Assembly (NCBI RefSeq): GCF_001704415.2
Contig: NC_030821.1
Location: 39,043,210 to 39,107,209 of the forward strand
Length of the DNA: 64,000 nt
Source of the DNA: Capra hircus
Taxonomy: Eukaryota; Chordata; Mammalia; Artiodactyla; Bovidae
Direction: 5' to 3'
Below, one piece after another: positions 22,982-33,834 of the stretch (position 1 is the stretch's first letter; each line of letters begins with the position of its first letter). Made by a program: the position numbers and the translations under genes. Under the pieces are notes generated by a model. It was given only the letters and a program-made list of their open reading frames with translations, was not told the DNA's origin and ran no database searches.

Positions 22982-23160
22982 CTGTGGTTCTCAAAGCGTG
23001 GTTCCAAGACCGATAGCATAATCACCTGGGAAACTGATTGAAATGCTTAGCCCTGGGCCCAACCCAGATTTAGTGAATTAGAAACTGCCCAGGAGGGACC
23101 AGCAATCTGTGGTTTAACAAGTCTCCAGCTGATTTGAATGTATGCTAAAGTTTGAGGTCT
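22982..23160. repeat. MER5-like hAT DNA transposon
   Basis: Starts at tgtggttctcaaagcgtggt, then 'ataatcacctgggaaactga', a 'cctgggcccaacccagattt' centre and an end near 'atgctaaagtttgaggtc'. The length (about 180 bp) is close to that of a full MER5-type element. Confidence 0.75.
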
Positions 23161-23300
23161 AGCCAGAAATTCTCCACTTTGACTCCACATTGGAATCAGC
23201 TCAGAGCTTCAAAATGCCTGGGTTTCATCCCCAGAGATTTTGATTTTAATCATCTGGGGTGTGGTATAAGAACTGGGATTTTAAAACAGAGTTCCCAATG
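23161..23300. repeat. MER5-like hAT DNA transposon fragment
   Basis: Contains 'ccacattggaatcagctcag', 'aatgcctgggtttcatcccc' and 'tttaatcatctggggtgtgg', the internal order of a MER5-type element. Confidence 0.6.
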
Positions 23301-23417
23301 ATTATGCTACGTGGCCAGTTGTAAACTATACATCTAAACCAGTGATTCTTAAAGTGTGGTTCAGAATGTGCAGAAATGGCCTCACCTGGAAATTTGCTTG
23401 GGCTACAAATGGTTGCA

Positions 23418-23601
23418 GGCTTCCCTGGTGGCTCAGACAGTAAAGAATCTGCCTGCAATGTGGCAGGCCTGGGTTCAATCCCTGGGTCAGGAAGGTTCCC
23501 TGGAGAAGGGAATGGCAACCCACTCCAGTATTCCTGCCTCGTGAATTCCATGAACAGAGGAACCTGGTCGATGAGAGAATCAAACACGACTGAGTGACTA
23601 G

Positions 23602-23604
<3 letters not shown>
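23418..23604 (+). repeat. Bov-tA SINE
   Basis: Head ggcttccctggtggctcaga. The target-site duplication ggttgca lies at 23411-23417 and 23651-23657, enclosing the (AC)n tail as part of the insertion. Confidence 0.93.

Positions 23605-23650
<46 letters not shown>
23605..23650. repeat. (AC)n microsatellite in a SINE tail
   Basis: About 23 uninterrupted AC units grown from the 3' tail of the Bov-tA. It is a likely length-polymorphic marker. Confidence 0.97.
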
Positions 23651-23652
<2 letters not shown>

Positions 23653-23803
23653 TTGCATCCACACTATATCTACTGAGTCAGACATTCAGCAGGTGGTGCC
23701 CAAGAATCTGTTTTTGAAGCCCTCCATGTGATTCCAATGCTCACAAAAGTTTGAGAACCACTCATCTAAACAGCATAGTTCTAGGTCTGAAGTTGGGGTA
23801 TAT

Positions 23804-24069
23804 ATGGCAACCCACTCCAGTACTCTTGCTTGGAAAATCCCATGGATGGAGGAGCCTGGTAGGCTGCAGTCCATGGGGTCGCTAGGAGTCGGGACATGAC
23901 TGACCAACTGCAGTTTCACTTTTCACTTTCATGCATTGGAGAAGGAAATGGCAACCCACTCCAGTGTTCTTGCCTGGAGAATCCCAGGGATGGGGGAGCC
24001 TTGTGGGCTACCGTCTATGGGGTCGCACAGAGTCGGACACGACTGACATGACTTGGCAGTGGCATAGTT
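23804..24069 (+). repeat. BOV-A2 SINE
   Basis: Both BovA units are present with the 'tttcatgcattggagaagga' linker. The first bases of the left unit are missing and the end at 24060 lacks the CAG repeat. Confidence 0.9.
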
Positions 24070-24075
24070 AAATAG

Positions 24076-24279
24076 GGTCTTCCCTGGTGGCTCAGCTGGT
24101 AAAGAATCCGCCTGCAATGCAGGAGACCGGGGTTCGATCCCTGGTTGAGAAGATCCCCTCAAGGAGGGCATGGCAACCCACTCCAGTATTCTTGGCTGGA
24201 GAATCCCCATGGACAAAGGAACCTGAGGGGCTACCGTCCATGGGTTTGCAGAGTTGGACATGACTAAGCAACTAAGCAC
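24076..24279 (+). repeat. Bov-tA SINE
   Basis: Head ggtcttccctggtggctcag. The short duplication aaatag flanks it at 24070-24075 and 24280-24285. The box-B-like ggttcgatccctggttga is well preserved. Confidence 0.92.
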
Positions 24280-24285
24280 AAATAG

Positions 24286-24862
24286 CTCCATACAAAACCG
24301 GTAGGCCCTGGAGGAACATACTTTGTCTTTATATAATTAATATGTATTACTAAGTTCTGTCATTACCACCATAATGTTCACTTAGTGTTTAGTTATTTTG
24401 CCTTTGGATTTGAAGGATGACCTTCTTTATGCTTTTATTTTTATTTGCTAATTTATTTGTGCTTCAGAGGCCTGGACATTTCATTTAACTTCAGGGAAAC
24501 AATGGCTTCCTTTCTTCTCTGTGGAGCCCTTCCCATGGGAAACCTATTTTGAGAATCCATGGTTTCTCAAGTAAGCAGTGACTTTCTTAAGACAAACATC
24601 AAACCATTACCATAACCAGCAAAACGATCCCCAAATTCAAATCACTTCATTTCAGGGTTTAATATATATTCTAAGTTAATTAGAAAAATACAAAGTTCTT
24701 ATATTTGAAGGAGCCTGGCTATTTCAAAGATATATACTGGATGCTGTGTATCTCATCATGATCTTTTGATAGACTTGAAACCAAGCAACTTGTTTTCTCC
24801 TCGGCTGTCCTCTATTAGAGCCAAGTTTCTGTATTATTACAGCAAAGGCTAATGATCTTCTA
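24286..24862. other. AT-rich intergenic sequence
   Basis: Nothing recognisable. Confidence 0.45.
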
Positions 24863-25090
24863 AAACAGTGGCTTTTTGAGTGTAGTCCTTGGATCACCAG
24901 CAGCAGAACGACCTTGTTTTTGTTGTTCAGTCACCAAGTTGTGTCCGACTCTGCGACCCCATGGACTGCAGCACTCAGGTTTTCCTGTCCTTTATCATCT
25001 CCCCGAGTTTGTTCAAGTTCATGTCCCTTGCATCGGTGATGCAGGTAACTTTAATGCATGCTAAAAGCTAAGGACCACTTTCTTGAGCAG
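24863..25090. repeat. MER5-like hAT element split by a BovB fragment
   Basis: The left part 'acagtggctttttgagtgta' to 'ccagcagcagaacgacct' and the right part 'aatgcatgctaaaagctaag' are MER5-like. They flank the BovB piece at about 24915-25047. Confidence 0.55.
24915..25047 (-). mobile_element. BovB LINE 3'-terminal fragment
   Basis: The + strand reads ttgttgttcagtcaccaagt and continues 'gaccccatggactgcagcac', the reverse complement of the last 130 bp or so of BovB. It is strongly 5'-truncated. Confidence 0.8.
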
Positions 25091-26176
25091 GAAATCTGGG
25101 AATGATTCTTAACTCATTATCTGGCAGGGCAGTATTATCTCCATCCAGTGACACACCAAGTACTGCTCAATGTTCTTTCAGAATTTCTTTCCCTTTTTTT
25201 CCCCCTTCCTAAAACCATAGCCTTAATCCTCGTTCATTCCTGGAAGATTCCCAATTCCAGGATTTCTTTCTAATATGTGTGGATTATTTTGTATCACCTC
25301 AACTTTATGACAGGAGAATTCAAAATCTCTGCCTTCAGTTTCTGAACCTAATTAGATCATCTATACCATTTTACTTTCCTTTGCTTGAGTGGGCATGGTG
25401 GTCATGTTCCACTGGACCGTCCCTCTCCTGCCCTGTTTCCTTGTCCTTGAGGCCCTCTTTTCTTTATGGTGACACAAACCATCACACCCTCTTATGTTTT
25501 CTCTCCTAGCTCCACTTATGCCGCAAATACAGATATAGAGAATAAAGGCAGCAAGTTGCTTTTGACCCTGACACTGGAATGTTTCATCCTGCATGATTCT
25601 TCCTTTACTCACCATCCACCAGCATATTCTTACTCTCTCTCTCTTACGCTTAAAATGTGAGTCCAAGAGCCCAGATTCCATGAATAAACAGAGAAAGCAA
25701 TATGAAAATTCCTCTTAGGGAACAGTATGGATGAACTTGTGGGTTTCTTATCTGTTAATCTGACTACAAAGGAGAAGCAGAAAGAAAATGCTGACAAAGA
25801 CAACACTAGATGTGCTCTTGTTCATTTCTCTCTAAAGTTTTTGTGTGTCCAGTTCCAGAAGGAAGAATATTTACAGCCTATAATATGGTGCCTTGTGTAG
25901 AAAACTCTTAATGCTCAACAACTTAAAGCAAGATCTTGTGTGTGTGCACATACTCGCATGTGTTTTCAGGGGATCTAAGTTCACAATGATAAAATCCAAA
26001 GAACTGTTAATGAATTTCTCTTTCAAAACACTCTACTTCCTTTCTCTGTACCACAATTACTAGCAATAATTCTTGGCAGGAACTCAGTAAAATGGAATCC
26101 AGATATGCTGTTCCATATAAGAGCTCTATCACTTATCAGTAAGGACTGAATTGGGGGGAAAGAATAAAATAAGGTC
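25091..26176. other. Unique intergenic sequence
   Basis: No gene is supported. Overlapping frames on both strands (25279-25681) have no domain or splice context I recognise. Confidence 0.45.
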
Positions 26177-26188
26177 ATATTAAAAATT

Positions 26189-26408
26189 GGGCTTCCCAGG
26201 TGGTTCAGTGGTAATGAATCTGCCTGGCAGTGCAAGAGATGCAGGAGACCCTGGTTCAATCCCTGGGTCGGGAAGATCCCTTGGAGAAGGAAATGGCAAC
26301 CCCCTCCATTTTTCTTGCCTGGAAAATTCCATGGACAGTGGAGCCTGGCAGGTTACAGTCCATGGGGTGGCAAAGAGTTGGACATGACTGAGTAACTGAA
26401 CACACATA
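26189..26408 (+). repeat. Bov-tA SINE with a 12-bp target-site duplication
   Basis: Head gggcttcccaggtggttcag. It is flanked by perfect atattaaaaatt repeats at 26177-26188 and 26409-26420, in an A/T-rich target. Confidence 0.95.
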
Positions 26409-26420
26409 ATATTAAAAATT

Positions 26421-27157
26421 AGATAACATTGATTTAAAATTTAATTCTTCTAGTCAGATTTCAAGGGGGAAAAAAATCTCAATTAATGTTGCATGTTGGC
26501 AATAAGTGGTACCAGGAGAATAAGTTTGTGTATGTGTTAAGTTTTTTTGTATTTTGAAAAGAAAATTTAGAAACAAATGTGGTCTGAATAAGTACCATAA
26601 AAATTTAATGTAGGCTGATAGTAGAATGAAATTTTGTTTAGGGTCACCTTTAGAAGAAATACTTAAATTCCTTAATATTTTAAGGTTTGCTTAACACATA
26701 CAAAACATTAAAAAAAAAACATTAAAACTGGGTGTGAAAATTCACTAGGAATCATATATTTTCCAGAGGACAAGTTTTTAAACTCAGAACTGTGGGTTCT
26801 CAGAAAATTGCACTTGGAGTTTGAGTACTTTGATAAAAACTTTAAAAAATCATTTAAAATATGTATAATGATAATTGTGTATGAACTGAGGCAATGACAT
26901 GTCATAAAACATATAAGCAAAAACTAATCAAGTTGTCTTCAAAGCTAAATATATCCTGCTTGTCATAAATTAGGGCATGTGTTTAAATCCTATGAAAAAT
27001 TCTGCCAATTCATCTTTCTGTTTCTATTATTTATTTTTTCCAGTGGGAAAATATGTTAATTTCATGCTATTTACTAGCATTATCGTTACTGAATACAATG
27101 CAACAAACAGAAAAACCCAAGCAGCCAAAAATAGCCAAATATTTTAGAGTATTTCTA
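26421..27157. other. AT-rich intergenic sequence
   Basis: Nothing recognisable. Confidence 0.45.
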
Positions 27158-27462
27158 TTTTTTAAATTAATTAATCAATTTTTTGGTTGTCCTGGGTCTT
27201 CACTGATGCATGCGGGCTTTCTCTAGCTGCATTGAGTGGGGGCTGCTCTTCAATGCGGTGCACAGGCTTCTCATTGTGGTGGCTTCTCTTGTTGCTGAGC
27301 ATGGGCTCTAGGTACCTGGGGTTCAGTAGTTGCCGTGCGTGGGCTCAATAGCTGTGGCACATGGGCTCAGTGTATGGGACCTTCCCAGGCCAGGGATTGA
27401 ACCAGTGTCCCTTGTATGGTAAGGTGGATTCTTAACCATGCTAGACCACCAGGGAGGCCCCT
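27158..27462 (-). repeat. CHR-type SINE, long form
   Basis: Minus-strand head gggcctccctggtggtctag near 27461; the T/A-rich tail lies near 27158-27185. Confidence 0.87.
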
Positions 27463-27600
27463 AGAGTGTTTTTGATATGGTAAAAGAAAAGTTTTTTCAA
27501 TTATACCTTCTGTTAAGATCTTAGGAAGTTGTTTCCACCACAATTGTACTTTTTATTTTATTTTATTTTTAATTGGGGGTTAATTGCTTCACAATGTTAT
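27463..27600. other. Short unique sequence plus probable L1 terminal piece
   Basis: The run 'ttaattgggggttaattgct' (about 27569-27588) resembles a common artiodactyl L1 3' end. It directly abuts the truncated BovB. Confidence 0.4.
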
Positions 27601-27716
27601 TTTATTTTCTGCTTTTAATTTCACCATCTGCAGTGATTTTGGAGCCCTTCAAAATAAAGTCTCTCACTGTTTCCATTGTTTCCCCATCTATTTGCCATGA
27701 AGTGATAGGGCTGGAC
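27601..27716 (-). mobile_element. BovB copy X, part 2 (severed 3' piece)
   Basis: The minus strand carries the short region just after the reverse transcriptase (compare 59872-59960), from the 'tcacttcatgg' block to 'aatcactgcagatggtga'. It is the continuation of the copy at 29355-30395, separated from it by another BovB. Confidence 0.82.
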
Positions 27717-28793
27717 ATCTTTTTTTGGGTGTTAGTTGTAAAAGGTCTTGTAGGTCTTCATAGAACCGTTCAACTTCAGCTTCTTCAGTGTTACTGGTTG
27801 GGGCATAGGCTTGGATTACCGTGATATTGAATGGTTTGCCTTGGAAACGAACAGAGATCATTCTGTCGTTTTTGAGATTGCATCCAGGTACTTCATTTCA
27901 GACTCTTTTGTTGACCATGACGGCTACTCCATTTCTTCTGAGGGATTCCTGCCTGCAGTAGTAGATACAATGGTCATCTGAGTAAATTCACCCATTCTAG
28001 TCCATTTTAGTTAGCCGATTCCTAGAATGTCAACGTTCACTCTTGCCATCTCCTGTTCGACCACTTCCAATTTGCCTTGATTCATGGACCTGACATTCCA
28101 GGTTCCTATGCAATATTGCTCTTTACAGCATCAAACCTTGCTAATATCACCAGTCACATCCAGAACTGGGTATTGTTTTTGCTTTGGCTCCATCCCTTCA
28201 TTCTTTCTGGAGTTATTTCTCCACTGATCTCCAGTAGCACATTGGACACTTAGTGACCTGGGGATTTCCTCTTTCAGTATCCTATCATTTTGCCTTTTCA
28301 TACTGTTCATGAGGTTCTCAAGGCAAGAATACTGAAGTGGTTTGCCATTCCCTTCTCCAGTGGACCACATTCTGTAAGACCTCTCCACCATGACCTGCCC
28401 ATCTTGGGTGGCCCCACACGTCATGGCTTAGTTTCACTGAGGTAGACAAGGCTATGGTCCATGTGACCAGATTGACTAGTTTTCTGTGATTATGGTTTCA
28501 GTGTGTCTGCCCTCTGATGCCCTCTCACAATACCTACCGTCTTACTTGGGTTTCTCTTACCTTGGACGTGGGCTATCTCTTCACGGCTGCTCCAGCAAAG
28601 TGCAATCACTGCTAACCTTGGAGGAGTTGCCCCTCCTGACCTTGAACGTGGAGTAGCCCCTCTCAGCCCTCTTGTGCCCACGCAGCCACTGCTCCTTGGA
28701 TGTGGAGTTGCTCCTCTGGGCCACCGCCCCTGACCTTGGATGTGGGGTAGCTCCTCTTGGTCACTGCCCCTACCTTGGGTATGGGGTACCTCT
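27717..28793 (-). pseudogene. BovB copy Y, inverted 5' segment (leader and endonuclease region)
   Basis: Read on the minus strand, this starts with the repetitive 5' leader (28793 down to about 28540) and continues through the apurinic-type endonuclease region, ending at a TPKKD-like peptide near 27720. Recognisable text includes the stretch encoding SLRRNGVAV (27915-27945) and the 'aacattccaggtcc' type block. Frames are broken throughout. It lies head-to-head with the 3' segment of the same insertion that starts at 28794. Confidence 0.85.
28540..28793 (-). repeat. BovB 5' leader tandem repeats
   Basis: Diverged units of roughly 35-45 bp each contain 'cttgga.gtgg.gtagctcct'-like text (near 28634, 28694, 28733, 28772), interspersed with 'cactgctcc' and 'caccgcccctgac'. 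Such repeats belong to the non-coding leader of BovB. Confidence 0.7.
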
Positions 28794-29354
28794 GATTGCA
28801 GCCATGAAATTAAAAGATGCTTACTGCTTGGAAGGAAAGTTATGACCAACCTAGACAGCATATTGAAAAGCAGAGACATTACTTTGCCAACAAAGGTCCA
28901 TCTAGTCAAGGCTATGGTTTTTCCAGTGGTCATGTATGGATGTGAGAGTTGGACTGTGAAGAAAGCTGAGCACCAAAGAATTGATGCTTTTGAACTGTGG
29001 TATTGGAGAAGACTTGTGAGAGTCCCTTGGACTGCAAGGAGATCCAATCAGTCCATCCTAAAGGAGATCAGTTCTGGGTGTTCATTGGAAGGACTGATGC
29101 TGAAGCTGAAACTCCAATACTTTGGCCACCTCATGAAAAGAGTTGACTCATTGGAAAAGACCCTGATGCTGGGAGGGATTGGAGGCAGGAGGAAAAGGGG
29201 ACGACAGAGGATGAGATGGCTAGATGGCATCACTGACTCGATGGACACGAGTTTGGGTACACTCCAGGAGTTGGTGATGGACACGGAGGCCTGGCATGCT
29301 GCGATTCATGGGGTTGCGAAGACTCAGACATGACTGAGCAACTGAACTGAACTT
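28794..29354 (+). mobile_element. BovB copy Y, 3' segment
   Basis: The + strand matches the BovB 3' third, from 'gattgcagccatgaaattaa' to the gactgaactgaac tail. A 197-residue frame (28740-29333) is the relic C-terminal polyprotein region. Its last residues meet a 16-bp sequence at 29355-29370 that is also present at 27701-27716. Confidence 0.92.
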
Positions 29355-30395
29355 ACTGATGGGGCCAGATGCCATGATCTTAGTTTTCTAAATGTTGAAT
29401 TTTAAGCCAACTTTTCCCACTCTCCTCTTTCACTTTCATCAAGGGGCTCTTTAGTTCTTCTTTGCTTTCTGCTATAAGGGTGGTATCATCTGCATATCTG
29501 AGGTTACTGATATTTCTCCCAGCAATCTTGATTCCAGCTTGTGCTTCATCCAGTCCAGCATTTCTCATGATGTACTCTGCAGAGAAGTTAAATAAGCAGG
29601 GTGACAATATATAGTCTTGACATACTCCTTTCCCAAGTTGGAACCAGTCTGTTGTTCCATGTCCATTTCTAACTGTTGCTTCTTGATCTGCATACAAATT
29701 TCTCAGGAGGCAGGTGAGGTGGTCTGATATTCCCATCTCTTTAAGAATTATCCACAGTTTGTTGTGATCCACACAGTCAAAGGCTTTGGCATAGTCAATA
29801 AAGCAGAAGTAGATGTTCTTCTGGAACTCTCTTGCTTTTTTGATGATCCAATGGATGTTGGCAATTTGATCTCTGATTCCTCTGCCTTTTTAAAATCCAG
29901 CTTGAACATCTGGAAATTCACAGTTCGTGTACTGTTGAAGCCTGGCTTGGAGAATTTCGAGTATTACTTTGCTAGCATGTGAGATGAGTGCAATTGTGTG
30001 GTAGTTTGAGCATTCTTTGGCATTGCCTTTCTTTGGGATTGGAATGACAACTGTCATTTTACAGTCCTGTGGCCACTGCTGAGTTTTCCAAATTTGCTGG
30101 CATATTGAGTGCAGCACTTTCACAGCATCATCTTTTAGGAGTTGAAATAGCTCAACTGGAATTCCATCACCTCCACTAGCTTTGTTTGTAGTGATGTTTC
30201 CTGAGGTCCACTTGACTTCACATTCCAGGATGTCTGGTTCTAGGTGACTGATCACACTATCGTGATTTTATATAGTTCTTCCGTGTATTCTTGCTACCTC
30301 TTCTTAGTATCTTCTGCTTCTGTTAGGTCCAGACCATTTCTGTCCTTTATTGTGTCCATCTTTGCATGCAATGTTCCCTTGGTATCTCTTGGCTC
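29355..30395 (-). pseudogene. BovB copy X, reverse-transcriptase region
   Basis: The minus strand encodes the BovB reverse transcriptase from a DTKGT-like start near 30390 to GPITS near 29360. The 'GGDGIPVELFQLLKDDAVKV' block lies at about 30115-30175, FDCVDH at about 29760-29780, and the catalytic RYADDTTL is intact at about 29480-29505. Frameshifts and stops (for example between 29772 and 29890) break it. The remainder of the element is cut off at 29355 and resumes at 27716. Confidence 0.92.
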
Positions 30396-30499
30396 TTTCA
30401 ATTACTGACAACTAAAAAATATTTTTAGAGCCATGAAACAGAACCCATCTACAAAAGAAATGCTTCCTTAAAAAATACACTAACATTCTGTAGGTCTTG
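30396..30499. other. Short spacer
   Basis: AT-rich, nothing recognised. Confidence 0.4.
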
Positions 30500-30842
30500 A
30501 AATAGGAAATACCATGGACTCAGTGGCTTAAACAACAGGAATGAAAACTTTCAGTTCTGGAGGTTGGAAATTTGAGATTAGAGTGCCAGCATATTCAGGT
30601 TCTGGTGAGGACTCTCTGGCTTGCAGAAGGCTGCCTTGTCAATGTGTCCTTACATGGTGGAGAGGAAGAGAGTAGTGCTCTGATGACTCTTCTTAGAAGG
30701 GCACTAATCCCATCATGAGGGTCCCACCCTCATGACCTCATCTAACTGCTTCCTAAAGGCCCCATCTCCAAATACCATTACATGGTAGTGGTAGGGCTTC
30801 AACGTTTGGATTTTAGGGGACACAATTCAGTCCATAGCAGGA
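30500..30842 (-). repeat. MLT1/MST-type MaLR LTR
   Basis: Same organisation as 1043-1428: 'ggcttaaacaacaggaatga', 'cagttctggaggttggaaat', 'catgacctcatctaactgct', 'acacaattcagtccatagca'. A non-coding ancient LTR. Confidence 0.75.
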
Positions 30843-30934
30843 ATGAGATCCAAACATCTTTCACTTCTTTTTTCTTTTTGTAACTGGAAATTTGCCTGAT
30901 CTCACTAACCTTTGAGTACAGACAAGGTCACATT

Positions 30935-30989
30935 GCATGTTGCATTCTGTGGGGTCACAAAAAGTCAGACGCAACTTAATAACTAAACA
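30935..30989 (+). repeat. Severely truncated SINE/BovB end with 13-bp target-site duplication
   Basis: Only about 55 bp of Bov-type 3' sequence is present (tgtggggtcacaaaaagtca, 'aactaaacaac'). It is flanked by perfect acaaggtcacatt repeats at 30922-30934 and 30990-31002. Confidence 0.85.
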
Positions 30990-31002
30990 ACAAGGTCACA
31001 TT

Positions 31003-31311
31003 AATGCCCAAATTTCAATGACTCTTAACCCTTCTTGCCTGTTGGGATTTTGTTCCCTTTCTAAGCTCTCAGCCCCACCTGTACAGTGTCTCACTGATGT
31101 TCAGGATGGAGTGCATGGCTGCCAGGCCCTTCTTAAGACTGCTGGTTTACCAAGCCTCCAGGTTTCCACTGGGGCATTACCCTCAACCTCAGAGAACCAT
31201 TTGGTGGTAAGTATGCATTGGGGTGGGATGAGGGTTGGGGTTGCAGAATGACCCTCTCCTGACCTTACAGCATTTTGTTACCTGGGTGCTGATTAGCATC
31301 ATTGGTTTTAT
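31003..31311. other. Unique intergenic sequence
   Basis: The 104-residue frame (30937-31251) starts inside a SINE remnant and has no recognisable domain. Confidence 0.45.
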
Positions 31312-31602
31312 TTAAAAAATAATTTTATTTATTTGTTTTTGGCTGTGCTGGGTCCTCATTGTTGCTTGTGGAAGTTCTCTAGTTGCAGAGAGTGGGGACT
31401 ACTCTCTCTTGGCAGAGCTCAGACTCTAGAGCACATGGGCTTCAGTAATTTCAACACGTGGTCTCAGCAGTTGCAGCTTGCAGGCTCTAGAGCCCAGGAA
31501 TTCGTTGCCCCTCTGCATGTGGGATCCTTCAGGACCAGGAATCAAACCCATGTCTCCTGCATTGGCAGGAGTATTCTTCAATACTAAGCCATGAGGGAAG
31601 CC
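31312..31602 (-). repeat. CHR-type SINE, long form
   Basis: Minus-strand head gcttccctcatggcttagt near 31601; (tttatttattt) tail near 31322-31340. Confidence 0.85.
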
Positions 31603-32138
31603 TGCATTTTGTGTGTGTTTTCTTTTTTCACCAGAATAATCTATCACATTAATACCAACAGCTACTTCAGCCTCTGGTCCTAACCTCTCTACTGAGGCTC
31701 AAAATCTTCCCTCTTTACTTTTCTTCCTCATCTCTGGCCTGGGCCCCTGATTCACAAGGTAACAACATTCTTTTCCGTGGAAACTCAAAATTCCGGTGTA
31801 CATCAATTCAGGCAGACAGCACACTTAAGGGGTTAGCAGTCCCACTAGTTTCAAAAACATTCAAAATCCCAGTTTGGGGTCCACCTGGACCCTTCCACTA
31901 TGCTTTGAATTTTAATAATTTTAAATCATTTTAGACTCACTTATAATAATATCTACGAACACAAAAGTCCTAAATTATGAAACATTTAGACACAGGATTT
32001 AATGCCATTGGAAGACACGGCTATTGAAGTATTGCATGAGTGTTGAAGAAAATAGGCCTCCACTTTCACGGAATAAAACTCGATACAGGTTCTGAGGAGC
32101 AATGATTCACAAATCTGCTTTTGTGACACTGTAAGATT
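31603..32138. other. Unique intergenic sequence
   Basis: No gene or clear repeat. The Tigger element begins immediately afterwards. Confidence 0.45.
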
Positions 32139-33076
32139 TATAGTAAGTCCCCTATATGAGCCCCTTTCTGAGAGTGCCTTCATGAGTTCAACTTGCTTGC
32201 AAGTCCAACAAATTTAGCCTAGGTACCCAACTAATACAATCAGCTCTATAGTACTATTCTGTAATAGGTTTATAATCATTTCCACACAAATAATACAGAA
32301 GAAAGAAACAAAAACATTTTCAACCTTACAGTACAGTACCTTGAAAAGTACAGTAGTACAGTACAACAGCTAGCATACAGGGACTGGCAAGGAGTGAACA
32401 GCAAGAAGAGTTACTCACTGGAGGAGAGAGAGGAGGTGGGAGAGGGTAGAGCTGAAGGATCGCCAGCAATAGGAATCAGAGGGAAACTGATTTCACTCAC
32501 ATCTGATGTTGCTGGCACAGGTTCTGTTGCTTGCTGGATTCAGTTCTGTCTACCCTTTTGCAAATATGATCCAGTGATGTCCTGGGAGTAGCTCTTTTTT
32601 TCCCTCATCATAGATGGCGCAACAGCACTGAATTCCATTCTGAATGGCTGCAGCAATCTTTGTGTACCATTCTACGTTCAGGTCCTGTGCCTCAAAAACT
32701 AACAGTGCCTCCGCAAAGAAGATCCCCTTGCATATCCTGCCTTGTGAATCTCCTCAATTCTTCAGTTACTTCTTCCTCTTGTCTCTCTTTGCCCTTTCTC
32801 TGGGCCTGCAGTTCCATCAGGTCTTCCTTACCAAGCGCCTTGTGTCACAAAGGAAGGAGTTCAGTGAAGTTGTCCTCTTATAGATCTAACTTCAGCTTCT
32901 TGCTGAGGGTCACTAAGTAGCTGAACATCTCTTTGGATTCCTCACCCACCTTCTCAAATCCACAAAAATCATGAACGAGCAATGAGCAAACTTTCTTCCA
33001 AGCCCCATTACGATGATGAGTGTAATCTCACACCAAGCAAAGTCAATTTGTTTTTTTACAGGCTTGTAGATGTTAT

Positions 33077-33293
33077 GGGGCTTCCGTAGCTTGGTTGGTA
33101 AAGAATCTGCCTGTAATGCAGGAGACCCTGGGTTGGGAAGATCCTGGGTTGGGAAGATTCCTTGGAGAAAGAAAAGGCAACTCAACTCACTCCAGTATTT
33201 TTGCCTGGAGAATCCCATGAACAGAGGAGCCTGGCAGGCTAAAGTCCCATGGGGTTGCAACGTCAGACACAACTTAGCGACTAAAATCACCAC
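33077..33293 (+). repeat. Bov-tA SINE with 9-bp target-site duplication and internal 16-bp duplication
   Basis: agatgttat occurs at 33068-33076 and 33294-33302. Inside, cctgggttgggaagat is repeated in tandem (33127-33142 and 33143-33158), and the segment normally holding box B is replaced. Confidence 0.93.
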
Positions 33294-33569
33294 AGATGTT
33301 ATAGTCCTTTCAAAACTGTTTCAAGGTTGTTCCTGACTCATCACTCCCCTTTATTGCCTGACAAAAACTGTGACATAAACAGTATTTCTTGAAAGTCGCT
33401 CACTGGTCTATAGGTTGGATATGCGAGGTAGTATTTGTTGGCAGATACATTACTTTGATGTTGGGATGAAAGTTGTACATGAATGGCCCAAAGCATTGTC
33501 AACCAGCAAAAGAACGCTGAGTGGGACATCCTTCCCCAAGCAATATGTCCCTACCTCCAGGATAAAGTT

Positions 33570-33834
33570 GGAGAAGGAAATGGCAACCCACCCCAGTATT
33601 CTTGCCTGGAGAATCCTGTAGACAGAGGAGCCTGGTGGGCTGCTGTCCATAGGGTAGCTCAGAGTTGGACACGACTGAAGCTACTTAGAATGCATGCATG
33701 CATTGGAGAAGGAAATGGAAGCCCACTCCAGTATTCTTGCCTAGAGAATCCCAGGGACAGAGGCGCCTGGTGGGCTGCCGTCTATGGGGTCACACAGAGT
33801 CGGACACGACTGAAGCAACGTAGCAGCAGCAGCA
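33570..33834 (+). repeat. BOV-A2 SINE
   Basis: Two BovA units joined at the 'gcatgcattggagaaggaaa' linker, ending in (CAG)4 at about 33822-33834. It is inserted in the Tigger body. Confidence 0.92.

Larger units (their letters stand above)
23338..23770. repeat. MER5-like hAT element split by a Bov-tA SINE
   Basis: The left part starts ccagtgattcttaaagtgtg (23338-23417) and the right part (23651-23770) ends aaaagtttgagaaccactca, forming matching terminal inverted sequences. The SINE plus its microsatellite (23418-23650) lies between two copies of ggttgca. Confidence 0.75.

Noticed and set aside
25279..25681. Overlapping frames of 76 and 106 codons on opposite strands
   Set aside because: No homology recognised, no splice or promoter context. 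Expected by chance in this composition.
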